Assembly (NCBI GenBank): GCA_026984045.1
Contig: JALSSV010000067.1
Coordinates: 1 to 64,000 of the forward strand
Source: Chromatiales bacterium
GTDB taxonomy: Bacteria > Pseudomonadota > Gammaproteobacteria > UBA6429 > Thiohalophilaceae
Direction: 5' to 3'
Length of the DNA: 64,000 nucleotides
Positions 44,644-54,562 of this stretch are shown here, in pieces; the stretch's first letter is position 1; each line of letters begins with the position of its first letter. The position numbers and the translations under genes are program-made. Below the pieces are notes generated by a model, which made no database searches, was not told the DNA's origin, and saw only the letters and a list, made by a program, of their open reading frames with translations.

Positions 44644-47337
44644 TCAGATCTTCTCGATCCGGGCTGCCGACTTCTTGAAGTCCACCTGACCGGAGACCGG
44701 ATCCCAGACCCGGTTGGTGACCCGATTGGCCAGCCACTTGTTCTTCTCGGGCACGGCGCTGTCGGCCACCGACAGGTTCCAGGGCCCGAACATGTAGCCA
44801 CGGGGCACATTGTTGCGGGCCGGCTTGATCAGGCTGTGGGTGCCCACCTGCGCCCGGGCCTCGACCGAACCACGACGGGTGACGATGCGCACCTTGTCGC
44901 CGTCCTTGATGCCCAGGTCCCTGGCGTCCTCCGGGTGGATCTCCACATACATCTCGGGCACCAGCCGTCGCGTCGTGGGGCTGCGGATCGTCTTGGCGGT
45001 ATGGAAGTGCTCGTACACCACGCCGAGGCCGAACCAGTAGGGATACTTGTCCTTGGGCACCTTCGACCAGTGCCGACCGCGGTATTCCTCATCCGGCAGG
45101 TCGGGCGTCAGGCCCTTGTCGCGCGCCAGCTTGATGAGGTCCATGTGATCGATGGTGTACAGGCCCTTCTTGACCCCGAACTCCATCAGCTTGCGGGTGA
45201 TCTCCTTGCGATCCGAGTAGTCCTGGTGACAGAGCTTCATGTGCACCTTGCCGTCCTTGGTGCGGAAGTAGCCATAGGGACGGTTCTTCCACTCCCCTTC
45301 CTGCATCATGTAGCGGCGCTTGGCCCCGCCATTCTTGGCGATTTCATAGGTCGGAGCGGGCCACTGGATGCCGCGCAGTTCGACCAGCTGCTGATAGGGC
45401 GAAATCTTGTCGAGCTTCTCCCGATCGAGGATGCCGGTCAGATCGGTATCGGTTCCCGCCGAGGCCCGGCAAATGTCGCGGAACACTTCTTCCGTGTCGA
45501 TGAAACCGTTCTTGTCCCGCTTCCAGGGGAAGATCTTTTCACCATCCATGCCGAGCAGTTTGGCGATCTCGCGGCCCTTGTCCACCACCATGTCCAGGTC
45601 GGGCTTGCAGCCCTTGGGCGGCAGGGCCGCCTGCTGCAGGATGTTGATGCGCCGTTCCGAACTGATGTACGTGCCATTGACCTCCCCCCAGGTGGCGGCC
45701 GGGAAAATCACATCGGCGTACAGGTTGTTGGGAGCATGCCGGTAGATCTCCTGGACCACGTTGAAGGTCTTGCTCAGCGCCGGCCGGATCAGGTTTTCCT
45801 GGTCCGGCAGGTCGATGTGGGTGGCATAGACCAGGAACATGGCCTTCACATCACCCTTGAGTGCCCGCTCCATCATGCCCACGGCCATTCCCGGGTTGGA
45901 GGAATGCAGGGCATTCTTCAGGTTGGCCTCGGGCACCCGCCAGTGCCTGGCCATGTGCTTGAGGTGCTTGAGGTTGGACAAGGGCTCGTTGAAGGGCAGC
46001 CGCCCGGTGAGCCCCCCGGTGAAGCGCTCGCCCATGGCGTTGGGCTGGCCGGTCATGGAGAAGGGACCGCACCCGGGCTTGGCCACGTTGCCCGTCAGCG
46101 TCAGCAGATTGACGATGGAAATCGTGTTGTGCTGACCGTGGATGTGCTGGTTGTAGCCGATCCCCCACATGATGATCACGCCACCGTAGCCCTTGCCGCT
46201 GTGCTTGCCCTTGCTGCGCGCGAGACGCTTGCGGGTGGCATCGGCGAACATGGCGGCGACCCGGCGAATCAGTTCCGGCGGCACGTCGCCTCCCATGCGG
46301 TCCTGCACCTGCTCGGGGCTGTAATGGGCCAGCACGCCATCGACGTATTCCTTCCAGCCGGTGGTATGCTTCTTCATGAATTCCCAGTCGATGACATCCT
46401 TGTGTTCCTTGAGGAGCACATGGGCGATGGAATTCAGGAAGCTGATGTCGCCATTGAGGGTCGGCACGTGCACGGTGTTCTTGGGGTTGATGTCCTCATA
46501 GCCCATCACCGTGCCGGTGCGGCGCGGATCCACCACCACGGTGGGGATGTCGTTCTTCTTCTTGTGGTCGGCCGCGCGCCAGAAGATGATCGGATGGGAC
46601 TCGCGGGCGTTGTGCCCGAAGTGCATGATCATGTCGCACAGCTCGATGTCCTCGTAGGCCAGCGGCGGCGTATCCGAGCCGAGGGTGGCGAAATAGCCGG
46701 TCACGGCCGAAGTCATGCACATGCGGGCATTGGCTTCGATGGTATTGGATCCGAGCACCCCCTTCATGAACAGGTTCTCGAGATACTGCCCTTCCATGGT
46801 CAACTGCCCGGAGCCATAGAGGCCAATGGAATTGCCGCCATATTTCTTGGCAAAGTGGACAATCTTGTGGGCCACCATCTCGGAGGCCTGTTTGTAGGGG
46901 ACCCGAACGAAATGCTTTTCGTCAAAGGTGCCCTTGGTCTTGGTTACATATTCCAGGTTGCCGTGGCCGGGCTTGTTCCACTCTTCCCACACGTCCTTGC
47001 GCACATAGGCATCGCCCTCCAGGCGATCCACGTAGATGGGTTCGGCTGCCGTGAGGCCCTTGATGCACTGCAGGCCCCGGTTGGTGGGATGCTCCTTGTC
47101 GGGCCGCATGGAGACGATCTTGCCGTTCTCCACCTGGATGACGGTGCCGCAACCCACGCCACAGTAGGGGCACTGGGCGAGCGCGGTTGTGCGGTTTGCC
47201 GAGGGCGACTCTTCGGTCAGGGGCGCGGCTTCCAGCTCGGGATTGGCCCCGACCATGAGACTGGCGCCGGCGGCCGAACCGGTGATGAACGCACTGCCCT
47301 TGAGAAAGTTGCGGCGGCTGATCTTGAATCGTTTCAT
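44644..47337 (-). CDS. NapA-like periplasmic molybdopterin oxidoreductase
   Basis: This 897-residue protein begins with a twin-arginine signal (KISRRNFLKGSAFITGSAAG). The 4Fe-4S cysteines are Cys56, Cys59, Cys63 and Cys91. A cysteine in ANARMCMTSAV (Cys207) should ligate molybdenum as in NapA. LYGSGQLTMEGQYL and VVVDPRRTGT are typical bis-MGD motifs. The best match is periplasmic nitrate reductase, but napB and napD are absent here and the sequence departs from classical NapA, so another substrate is possible. It is co-transcribed with the di-haem cytochrome upstream (13-base gap). Confidence 0.82.
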   Translation of the reverse strand: MKRFKISRRNFLKGSAFITGSAAGASLMVGANPELEAAPLTEESPSANRTTALAQCPYCGVGCGTVIQVENGKIVSMRPDKEHPTNRGLQCIKGLTAAEPIYVDRLEGDAYVRKDVWEEWNKPGHGNLEYVTKTKGTFDEKHFVRVPYKQASEMVAHKIVHFAKKYGGNSIGLYGSGQLTMEGQYLENLFMKGVLGSNTIEANARMCMTSAVTGYFATLGSDTPPLAYEDIELCDMIMHFGHNARESHPIIFWRAADHKKKNDIPTVVVDPRRTGTVMGYEDINPKNTVHVPTLNGDISFLNSIAHVLLKEHKDVIDWEFMKKHTTGWKEYVDGVLAHYSPEQVQDRMGGDVPPELIRRVAAMFADATRKRLARSKGKHSGKGYGGVIIMWGIGYNQHIHGQHNTISIVNLLTLTGNVAKPGCGPFSMTGQPNAMGERFTGGLTGRLPFNEPLSNLKHLKHMARHWRVPEANLKNALHSSNPGMAVGMMERALKGDVKAMFLVYATHIDLPDQENLIRPALSKTFNVVQEIYRHAPNNLYADVIFPAATWGEVNGTYISSERRINILQQAALPPKGCKPDLDMVVDKGREIAKLLGMDGEKIFPWKRDKNGFIDTEEVFRDICRASAGTDTDLTGILDREKLDKISPYQQLVELRGIQWPAPTYEIAKNGGAKRRYMMQEGEWKNRPYGYFRTKDGKVHMKLCHQDYSDRKEITRKLMEFGVKKGLYTIDHMDLIKLARDKGLTPDLPDEEYRGRHWSKVPKDKYPYWFGLGVVYEHFHTAKTIRSPTTRRLVPEMYVEIHPEDARDLGIKDGDKVRIVTRRGSVEARAQVGTHSLIKPARNNVPRGYMFGPWNLSVADSAVPEKNKWLANRVTNRVWDPVSGQVDFKKSAARIEKI

Positions 47338-47350
47338 GGGATTCTCCTGA

Positions 47351-48010
47351 TTACTGTTTCTTCGGCAGGGTGCGCATGTAGACGATGATGTCGTCGATTT
47401 CCTGATCCGACAGGTTGGCCAGGCCATCGGGCCCGGAAAATCCGCGCATGCGGGTATTCGAACGGCCGTGCTTGATGGTCTCGCGGATGAACCCGTCGGA
47501 GGCCTTGTTCAGGAAACCGGGCTTGCCAATGGCCGTACCGGTTCCACCGGCCTCGTAACCGTCTCCGTGCTTGCCGTGACAGGTGGCACAGATGTCCTCG
47601 AACCAGGTCTTGCCGAGGCGCGGATCGCCGTGGGCAGCAGGCTCGGCGTCCACTTCGGCGGAACGGTTGGGCACCTTGCTCAGGGAGCGCAGATAGGCCA
47701 CGATGGCCTTGATCTTCTTGCGCCCCAGGTGTGCCCAGGGCGGCATGCCGGTCCCCACCCGCCCGTCCCGGATGGTGCTTTCCAGGAACTTGTCCGAGGC
47801 GATGCTCAACAGCTCCGGATTGCTCAGGGACGGGGCGAAGCCGGGTTTGCCAATGGCGTCGGGCTGGTGACAGACCACGCAATTCTGGTTGAACAGGCGC
47901 CGTCCTTCTTCGATTTGCTGCTTGTTCGCGGCGTGTGCCGTCAGCGACAGCAGACTCGCTGCCATGACTGCGCCAGTGAGCACCGCGCGTTTCTTCTTGA
48001 TGCCTGGCAT
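47351..48010 (-). CDS. Secreted di-haem cytochrome c
   Basis: This 219-residue precursor has a signal peptide ending ...SLTAHA and two class I haem domains: CVVCH (residues 44-48) and CATCH (141-145), each with a downstream Met-containing segment (GTGMPPW and RMRGFSG). It resembles cytochrome c4-type two-domain carriers. It precedes the NapA-like gene by 13 bases and is the likely electron donor, taking the place of NapB. AAAGGGGG precedes the ATG at 48010. Confidence 0.88.
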   Translation of the reverse strand: MPGIKKKRAVLTGAVMAASLLSLTAHAANKQQIEEGRRLFNQNCVVCHQPDAIGKPGFAPSLSNPELLSIASDKFLESTIRDGRVGTGMPPWAHLGRKKIKAIVAYLRSLSKVPNRSAEVDAEPAAHGDPRLGKTWFEDICATCHGKHGDGYEAGGTGTAIGKPGFLNKASDGFIRETIKHGRSNTRMRGFSGPDGLANLSDQEIDDIIVYMRTLPKKQ

Positions 48011-48262
48011 GGGACCCCCTTTAATCGTGTCGTGCCAAAAGAAACCCTGTCGCCAGCTGCCGGCATCCTCGTGCGAGCCTCGCCGGGCCCGGTGGAGGAT
48101 TGGGCTGACTCCACGCACGGTGGACTATCGGATTGCGGGAACCGGCCAGCGACGTCATCGCGTTGCATACGACTTTGCGATTTGGCCAGACACCGGCATT
48201 TACTGCCAGGTCTGACGCGCAACGCGCGACCACAACCTTACGAAATACAGGTTAAGTCACCT

Positions 48263-48276
48263 TTGACGCAGGTCAA
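48263..48276 (-). promoter_or_regulatory. FNR/DNR-like site upstream of the Nap-like operon
   Basis: TTGACGCAGGTCAA is a palindrome of the FNR/DNR type (TTGAY-N4-RTCAA). It lies in the 375-base spacer between the pentaheme gene and the di-haem cytochrome gene, 253 bases before the latter's ATG. The spacer is otherwise AT-rich near 48290-48350 and has no gene. Anaerobic or NO-responsive control is plausible. Confidence 0.5.
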
Positions 48277-48385
48277 GAAAAATCTTGTCAGTTTTGCCAC
48301 AGCCATTTTGTTTTTTGATGAAAGAATCATATTTTTTTATTGAAATACCCGGTTCACAGCACCGGATCTCCGCCATGCGCGAAAC

Positions 48386-49051
48386 TCAGTCCCAGGTGTC
48401 TTCCGGATCGGGCCGGGCCATGTCTTCGTGACATTCATAACAGGGTCGGCCTTCCTTCTCGAACCGGTCATGTTCCTGCTCGAGAAAGGCTTCGGGCAGG
48501 TGGTGGGCGATTCCCTTGTGGCAATCGATGCAGGTCTGGCCCGAGGCCTCTGCCTGTTCATGACGCTGGCGCGCTGCGCGTCGCTGATCGGTCAGTGCCA
48601 TGGCCTGCTCATCATGGCAGTTCCGGCATTCCCGGGAATCCGTGGCTTTCATGGTCTGCCAGACCTTCTCGGCCAGTGCCAGACGCCTGGCCTGGAACTT
48701 CTCGGGCGTATCGATGCTGCCGATCAACTTGTGGTACAGCTCGTTGGTGGCCTCGATCTTGCGCAATACCATGGGGCCCCAGCGCCGCGGCACGTGGCAG
48801 TCCGGGCACGCGGCACGCACCCCGCTGCGATTGCGGAAATGGCGGGACTTGCGGTATTCGGGATAGATGTTGTCGCGCATCTCGTGACAACTCACGCAGA
48901 ATGTCAGGGAATTGGTGGCTTCCAGCGCGGTATTGAAGCCGCCCCACAACACGACCCCGGCCAGCATCATCACGACCGCCGCGCAGGGCGCGACACCGCG
49001 CAGCCGACAACGCCGGCGCAGCCCCTGTGCCTTCTTTTCCGGTGCATGCAT
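48386..49051 (-). CDS. Pentaheme NapC/NirT-family cytochrome c
   Basis: This 221-residue membrane-anchored cytochrome has one N-terminal helix (about 20-40) and five CXXCH sites: CVSCH (52-56), CPDCH (82-86), CRNCH (142-146), CIDCH (174-178) and CYECH (204-208). Classical NapC/NrfH has four; the fifth lies at the C-terminus. It would oxidise quinol and pass electrons to periplasmic reductases. It sits upstream of the Nap-like operon on the same strand but beyond a 375-base spacer. Confidence 0.9.
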   Translation of the reverse strand: MHAPEKKAQGLRRRCRLRGVAPCAAVVMMLAGVVLWGGFNTALEATNSLTFCVSCHEMRDNIYPEYRKSRHFRNRSGVRAACPDCHVPRRWGPMVLRKIEATNELYHKLIGSIDTPEKFQARRLALAEKVWQTMKATDSRECRNCHDEQAMALTDQRRAARQRHEQAEASGQTCIDCHKGIAHHLPEAFLEQEHDRFEKEGRPCYECHEDMARPDPEDTWD

Positions 49052-49189
49052 GACCTCTCCCGCAACAACACAGCCCGACGGCCATTATACAAATTCCTCG
49101 ACAAATGGTGCGGGATTGGCGGGCGGCACGAGGCGCGTATGCGCCTGACCCCGGCCTGTCGACCGGGACGGCGATTTTCGACTTCCCCC

Positions 49190-49231
49190 AAAAACCAACA
49201 CCCGCCCGGTTGCCCGGACGGGTGTTGCGGA
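49190..49231 (-). terminator. Terminator of the cold-shock gene
   Basis: On the minus strand, ACACCCGTCCG and CGGGCGGGTGT form a long stem with a short loop and are followed by GGTTTTTGGG. It lies 22 bases past the csp stop codon. Confidence 0.88.
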
Positions 49232-49252
49232 AGGACGATTCCCGATGCGGAA

Positions 49253-49456
49253 TCAGACAGGCTGCACGGTCGTCGCCTGCATGCCCTTGGGGCCCTTTTC
49301 GGCCTCGTAGGTAACCGCCTGGCCTTCGTTCAGGGTCTTGTAACCGCTGGTCTGGATCGCCGAGTAGTGCACGAAGACGTCTTCGCTGCCATCCTCCGGT
49401 GCGATGAAACCGAACCCCTTTGAGTTGTTGAACCACTTGACTGTGCCGTTGAGCAT
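49253..49456 (-). CDS. Cold-shock domain protein
   Basis: This 67-residue CspA-type protein begins [23 protein letters not shown] and includes the RNA-binding motifs KGFGFI and VFVHYSAI. Such proteins bind single-stranded RNA or DNA and act as RNA chaperones. The ATG at 49456 is preceded by GGAG. The long 5' leader (about 120 bases) is a usual trait of temperature-regulated csp mRNAs. The longer frame to 49621 has no homology. Confidence 0.95.
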   Translation of the reverse strand: MLNGTVKWFNNSKGFGFIAPEDGSEDVFVHYSAIQTSGYKTLNEGQAVTYEAEKGPKGMQATTVQPV

Positions 49457-49585
49457 CTCTCCGCCCTCTTGACTTGTGTTGTTTTGACGAACGCTGTTGT
49501 TACTGCTTTTCAGTCGGGGAAGTTGCACAGGGAATCCAGCTGGAACCGCTTGAACTTGCCACTGCTTGAAAAACAATACCGTCTG

Positions 49586-49613
49586 AGTATAGCCAAACTC
49601 CGTGGCGAATAAA
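49586..49613 (-). promoter_or_regulatory. Candidate csp promoter
   Basis: On the minus strand TATACT (49586-49591) is a good -10, with a weak TTTATT (49608-49613) 16 bases upstream. It would give a leader of about 120 bases. The remaining spacer to thiC (49614-49738) shows no gene. Confidence 0.4.
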
Positions 49614-49738
49614 GGTCTCACCGCCGTTTGTCACGTTTTTGGCAGGAATGACATTAGAAGACGGTGATTTGCTGATGAAGGAGGAAAGAGGCTCGCCTCC
49701 CCGCGGCTCGGTCCTCAGCCCGACCCGCGGGGGCCGGT

Positions 49739-51779
<2,041 letters not shown>

Positions 51780-51860
51780 CTGGATGGCTCGGGCATTTGC
51801 AAGCAGGGCGCGTTCTTCGTACCCTCTCGGGGCCCCGAAAACCAGACGAAGGAGCCGGAA

Positions 51861-52517
51861 ATGCCCAATCTCGCCCAGGCCCGTCATCTCATGGTGGAAC
51901 AGCAGATCCGCCCCTGGGAGGTGCTGGATCAGAAGGTGCTGGACCTGCTCGAGGCCCTGCCCCGCGAAGACTTCGTGCCCCCCGAGTGGCGCAACCTGGC
52001 CTACGTGGACGACTTCATTCCGCTGCCGGGCGGCGAGGTGATGCTGCCGCCAAAGCTGGAAGCGCGGCTGCTGCAGGCGCTCGACGTGCAGGACACCGAC
52101 ACGGCCCTGGAAGTGGGCACCGGCAGCGGCTACTTCACGGCCCTGCTGGCCCGCCTGGCCCGGCACGTGTACAGCGTGGAAATCGACCCGGCACTGTCGG
52201 CCTCGGCCGGCGAGAAACTGCAGGCACACGGCATCCGCAACGTGACCCTGGAAGTGGGCGATGCGGCCCGGGGCTGGGACCGTCATGCCCCCTATGACGT
52301 AATCGCCATCACCGGCTCGCTGCCGGTGTTGCCGGACGCTTTCCGGCAACAGCTGAGCCCCGGCGGGCGGCTGGTCGCCATCGTCGGCGAGGCGCCGGTG
52401 ATGGAAGCGATCCGGGTGCGCCGGGTGGGGGAAAACGAGTGGAGCGAGGAATCCCTGTTCGAGACGGTCGTCCCGCCACTGAAAAATGCCCCACGACCCG
52501 AGCGTTTTCCCTTGTAG
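51861..52517 (+). CDS. pcm: Protein-L-isoaspartate O-methyltransferase family protein
   Basis: This 218-residue SAM-dependent methyltransferase has motif I LEVGTGSGYFTALLARL and the PCMT pattern EDFVPPEWRNLAYVDDFIPLPGG. It methylates isoaspartyl residues in damaged proteins, or is a close paralogue used in another role. GGAGCC precedes the ATG at 51861. It lies upstream of tolC, an arrangement seen in related bacteria. Confidence 0.88.
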   Translation: MPNLAQARHLMVEQQIRPWEVLDQKVLDLLEALPREDFVPPEWRNLAYVDDFIPLPGGEVMLPPKLEARLLQALDVQDTDTALEVGTGSGYFTALLARLARHVYSVEIDPALSASAGEKLQAHGIRNVTLEVGDAARGWDRHAPYDVIAITGSLPVLPDAFRQQLSPGGRLVAIVGEAPVMEAIRVRRVGENEWSEESLFETVVPPLKNAPRPERFPL

Positions 52518-52658
52518 CCCACCGCCGCGGCAGCCATGTGGCTTGAAAAGCCGCACGGCACCACCCATTTTCATGGCCTGTCACGGTCAGGCGGGTAGGC
52601 TATTAGGCTATAATGACCCGCCTTCCGCTCCCGCCCCATTCGCACACAGGAAACCGCC

Positions 52659-53987
52659 ATGCGCAAGATTCTGCTTTCCCTCCTCCTCGGGCTGGCGACG
52701 AGTCTGCCGGCTGCCGCGGAAAACCTGCTCGACATCTACCGGCTCGCCCAGCAGAACGATCCGGTGTTTCGCGCCGCCGAACAGGAATTCTTCGCCACGC
52801 GGGAAGCGCTCAACCAGAGCCGGGCCCTGTTTCTGCCGGTGCTCAACCTGTCCGGCAAGTATGAGCGGATCAACCAGGACTACAGCACCATCGGCAAGCA
52901 GAGCTACAACAGCAAGGGCTATACCCTGAGCCTGCAGCAGGCCATTTTCCACAATGACTACTTCGCCCAGTACCGGCAGGCGGATCTGCAGGTGGCCCAG
53001 GCCTCGGCCCGCTTCAACAGCGCCGCCCAGGATCTCATCGTGCGGGTGGCCGACGCCTACTTCCAGGTGCTGGCCGCACTCGACAACCTGCGCTTCGTGC
53101 AGGCCGAGAAAAAGGCCATCGCCGAGCAGCTCAATCAGACCAAGCAGCGCTTCAAGGTGGGCCTGACCGCCATTACCGACGTGCATGAGGCCCAGTCGCG
53201 CTATGACCAGTCCGTGGCCCAGGAGATCCAGGCGAAAAACCTGGTGGCCACCTCGCGCGAGAACCTGCGGGAACTCATCGGCGACTATCCCCGCTCCCTG
53301 GCGGCCCTGGCGGTGGAAGTGCCGCTGCAGCCGCCGGAGCCGAACAACGTGGAGGAATGGGTGAAGACCGCCGAACAGCGCAGCCTGGCCCTGATCGTGG
53401 CCGAGAAGGCCCGTGAGATTGCCCGGGCGGAGATCGATCGGCGCAAGTCCGGCCACTATCCCACCCTCGATCTCACCGCCAGCGCCGGTTCCTCGAGTAC
53501 CGACGGGGGCGCCTTCGTCAGCTTCACCGGCCGCACCGTGGACGATGCCCGCATCGGCCTGCAGCTCAACCTGCCTCTCTATCAGGGCGGCACGGTGGTG
53601 TCCCGGACCCGGCAGGCCGAATACCAGTTCGCCCAGGCCAAGGAGGAATACATCCGCCAGAAGCGGCTCACCGAAAAAAGCACCCGCACGGCCTACCTGA
53701 ACGTGATTTCCAACATCAGCACCGTCAAGGCCTTCAAGCAGGCCCTCAAGTCGGCGCGCACGGCGCTCAAGGCCACCGAGGCCGGCTACGAGGTGGGCAC
53801 CCGCAACGCCGTGGAAGTGCTCAACTCCCGGCGTGAAGTGTTCCGCGCCGAACGGGACTACGCCAAGTCCCGCTACAACTACATCGTGCAGGCCCTGCGC
53901 CTGCGCCAGGCCGCCGGCATCCTTACCGAAGCCGATCTGGTGGCCATCAACGAGTGGCTGCAGACCCTGGCCGACCTGGACAAATGA
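52659..53987 (+). CDS. tolC: TolC-family outer-membrane efflux protein
   Basis: This 442-residue precursor (signal ...LPAAAENLLDIYRLA) has the duplicated TolC architecture with long helices: VADAYFQVLAALDNLRFVQAEK and TRTAYLNVISNISTVKAFKQAL, and beta-barrel strands around NLSGKYERI. It forms the trimeric exit duct for tripartite efflux pumps and type I secretion. It overlaps the next gene by 4 bases (ATGA). Confidence 0.95.
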   Translation: MRKILLSLLLGLATSLPAAAENLLDIYRLAQQNDPVFRAAEQEFFATREALNQSRALFLPVLNLSGKYERINQDYSTIGKQSYNSKGYTLSLQQAIFHNDYFAQYRQADLQVAQASARFNSAAQDLIVRVADAYFQVLAALDNLRFVQAEKKAIAEQLNQTKQRFKVGLTAITDVHEAQSRYDQSVAQEIQAKNLVATSRENLRELIGDYPRSLAALAVEVPLQPPEPNNVEEWVKTAEQRSLALIVAEKAREIARAEIDRRKSGHYPTLDLTASAGSSSTDGGAFVSFTGRTVDDARIGLQLNLPLYQGGTVVSRTRQAEYQFAQAKEEYIRQKRLTEKSTRTAYLNVISNISTVKAFKQALKSARTALKATEAGYEVGTRNAVEVLNSRREVFRAERDYAKSRYNYIVQALRLRQAAGILTEADLVAINEWLQTLADLDK

Positions 53988-54529
53988 ACGCGCCCCTCTG
54001 CGAGGCCGGCCACAGCCAGCTGGTGATCATCGACATCCAGGAAAAGCTCGCGGCGGCCATGAAGGCGTCGGTGCGCGAGCAGACCGTGCGCCATGCGGGC
54101 ATCCTGGCCGAGGCCGCCGTGCGTCTGGGCATTCCGGTGCTGCGCACCGAACAGTATCCCCGCGGCCTGGGGCCCACCGTGCCGGCCCTGCAGGACGCCG
54201 GCGGCCTCGTGGAGAAGACCTGCTTCTCCTGTTTCGCCGCCGGCGGCTTTCCCCGCGCCCTCGACAGCGCCCGCCGGCAGATCGTGCTGGCCGGCATGGA
54301 AACCCACGTGTGCGTGCTGCAAACCGCCCTGGAGATGCACCAGGCCGGCTATCAGGTGTTCGTGGTGGAAGACGCCGTCTGTTCCCGCCACAAGCGCCAC
54401 CACCGCAATGCCCTGGCCCGCCTGCGCCAGGCCGGCGTGGTGGTGAGCAACGTGGAATCGGTGCTGTTCGAATGGCTGCGCGACGCCGCCCATCCGGCCT
54501 TCAAGGCCATCTCCCGCCTGATTCGCTGA
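53984..54529 (+). CDS. Isochorismatase-like hydrolase
   Basis: This 181-residue cysteine hydrolase has the family triad: Asp17 in VIIDIQEK, Lys78 in LVEKTCFSCF and Cys110 in GMETHVCVLQTAL. Related proteins (YcaC type) hydrolyse small amides or act on isochorismate-like compounds. The exact substrate is unknown. It is translationally coupled to tolC, which suggests co-expression rather than a shared reaction. Confidence 0.9.
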   Translation: MNAPLCEAGHSQLVIIDIQEKLAAAMKASVREQTVRHAGILAEAAVRLGIPVLRTEQYPRGLGPTVPALQDAGGLVEKTCFSCFAAGGFPRALDSARRQIVLAGMETHVCVLQTALEMHQAGYQVFVVEDAVCSRHKRHHRNALARLRQAGVVVSNVESVLFEWLRDAAHPAFKAISRLIR

Positions 54530-54562
54530 TCCGGATCGACACATCCGTTATTCTCCCTGCTC

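Noticed and set aside
44302-47388. A 1028-codon open frame on the plus strand
   Set aside because: It is antisense to the NapA-like gene. The opposite frame has clear Tat, Fe-S and Mo-ligand motifs, while this one is His/Gly/Leu-rich with no domain.
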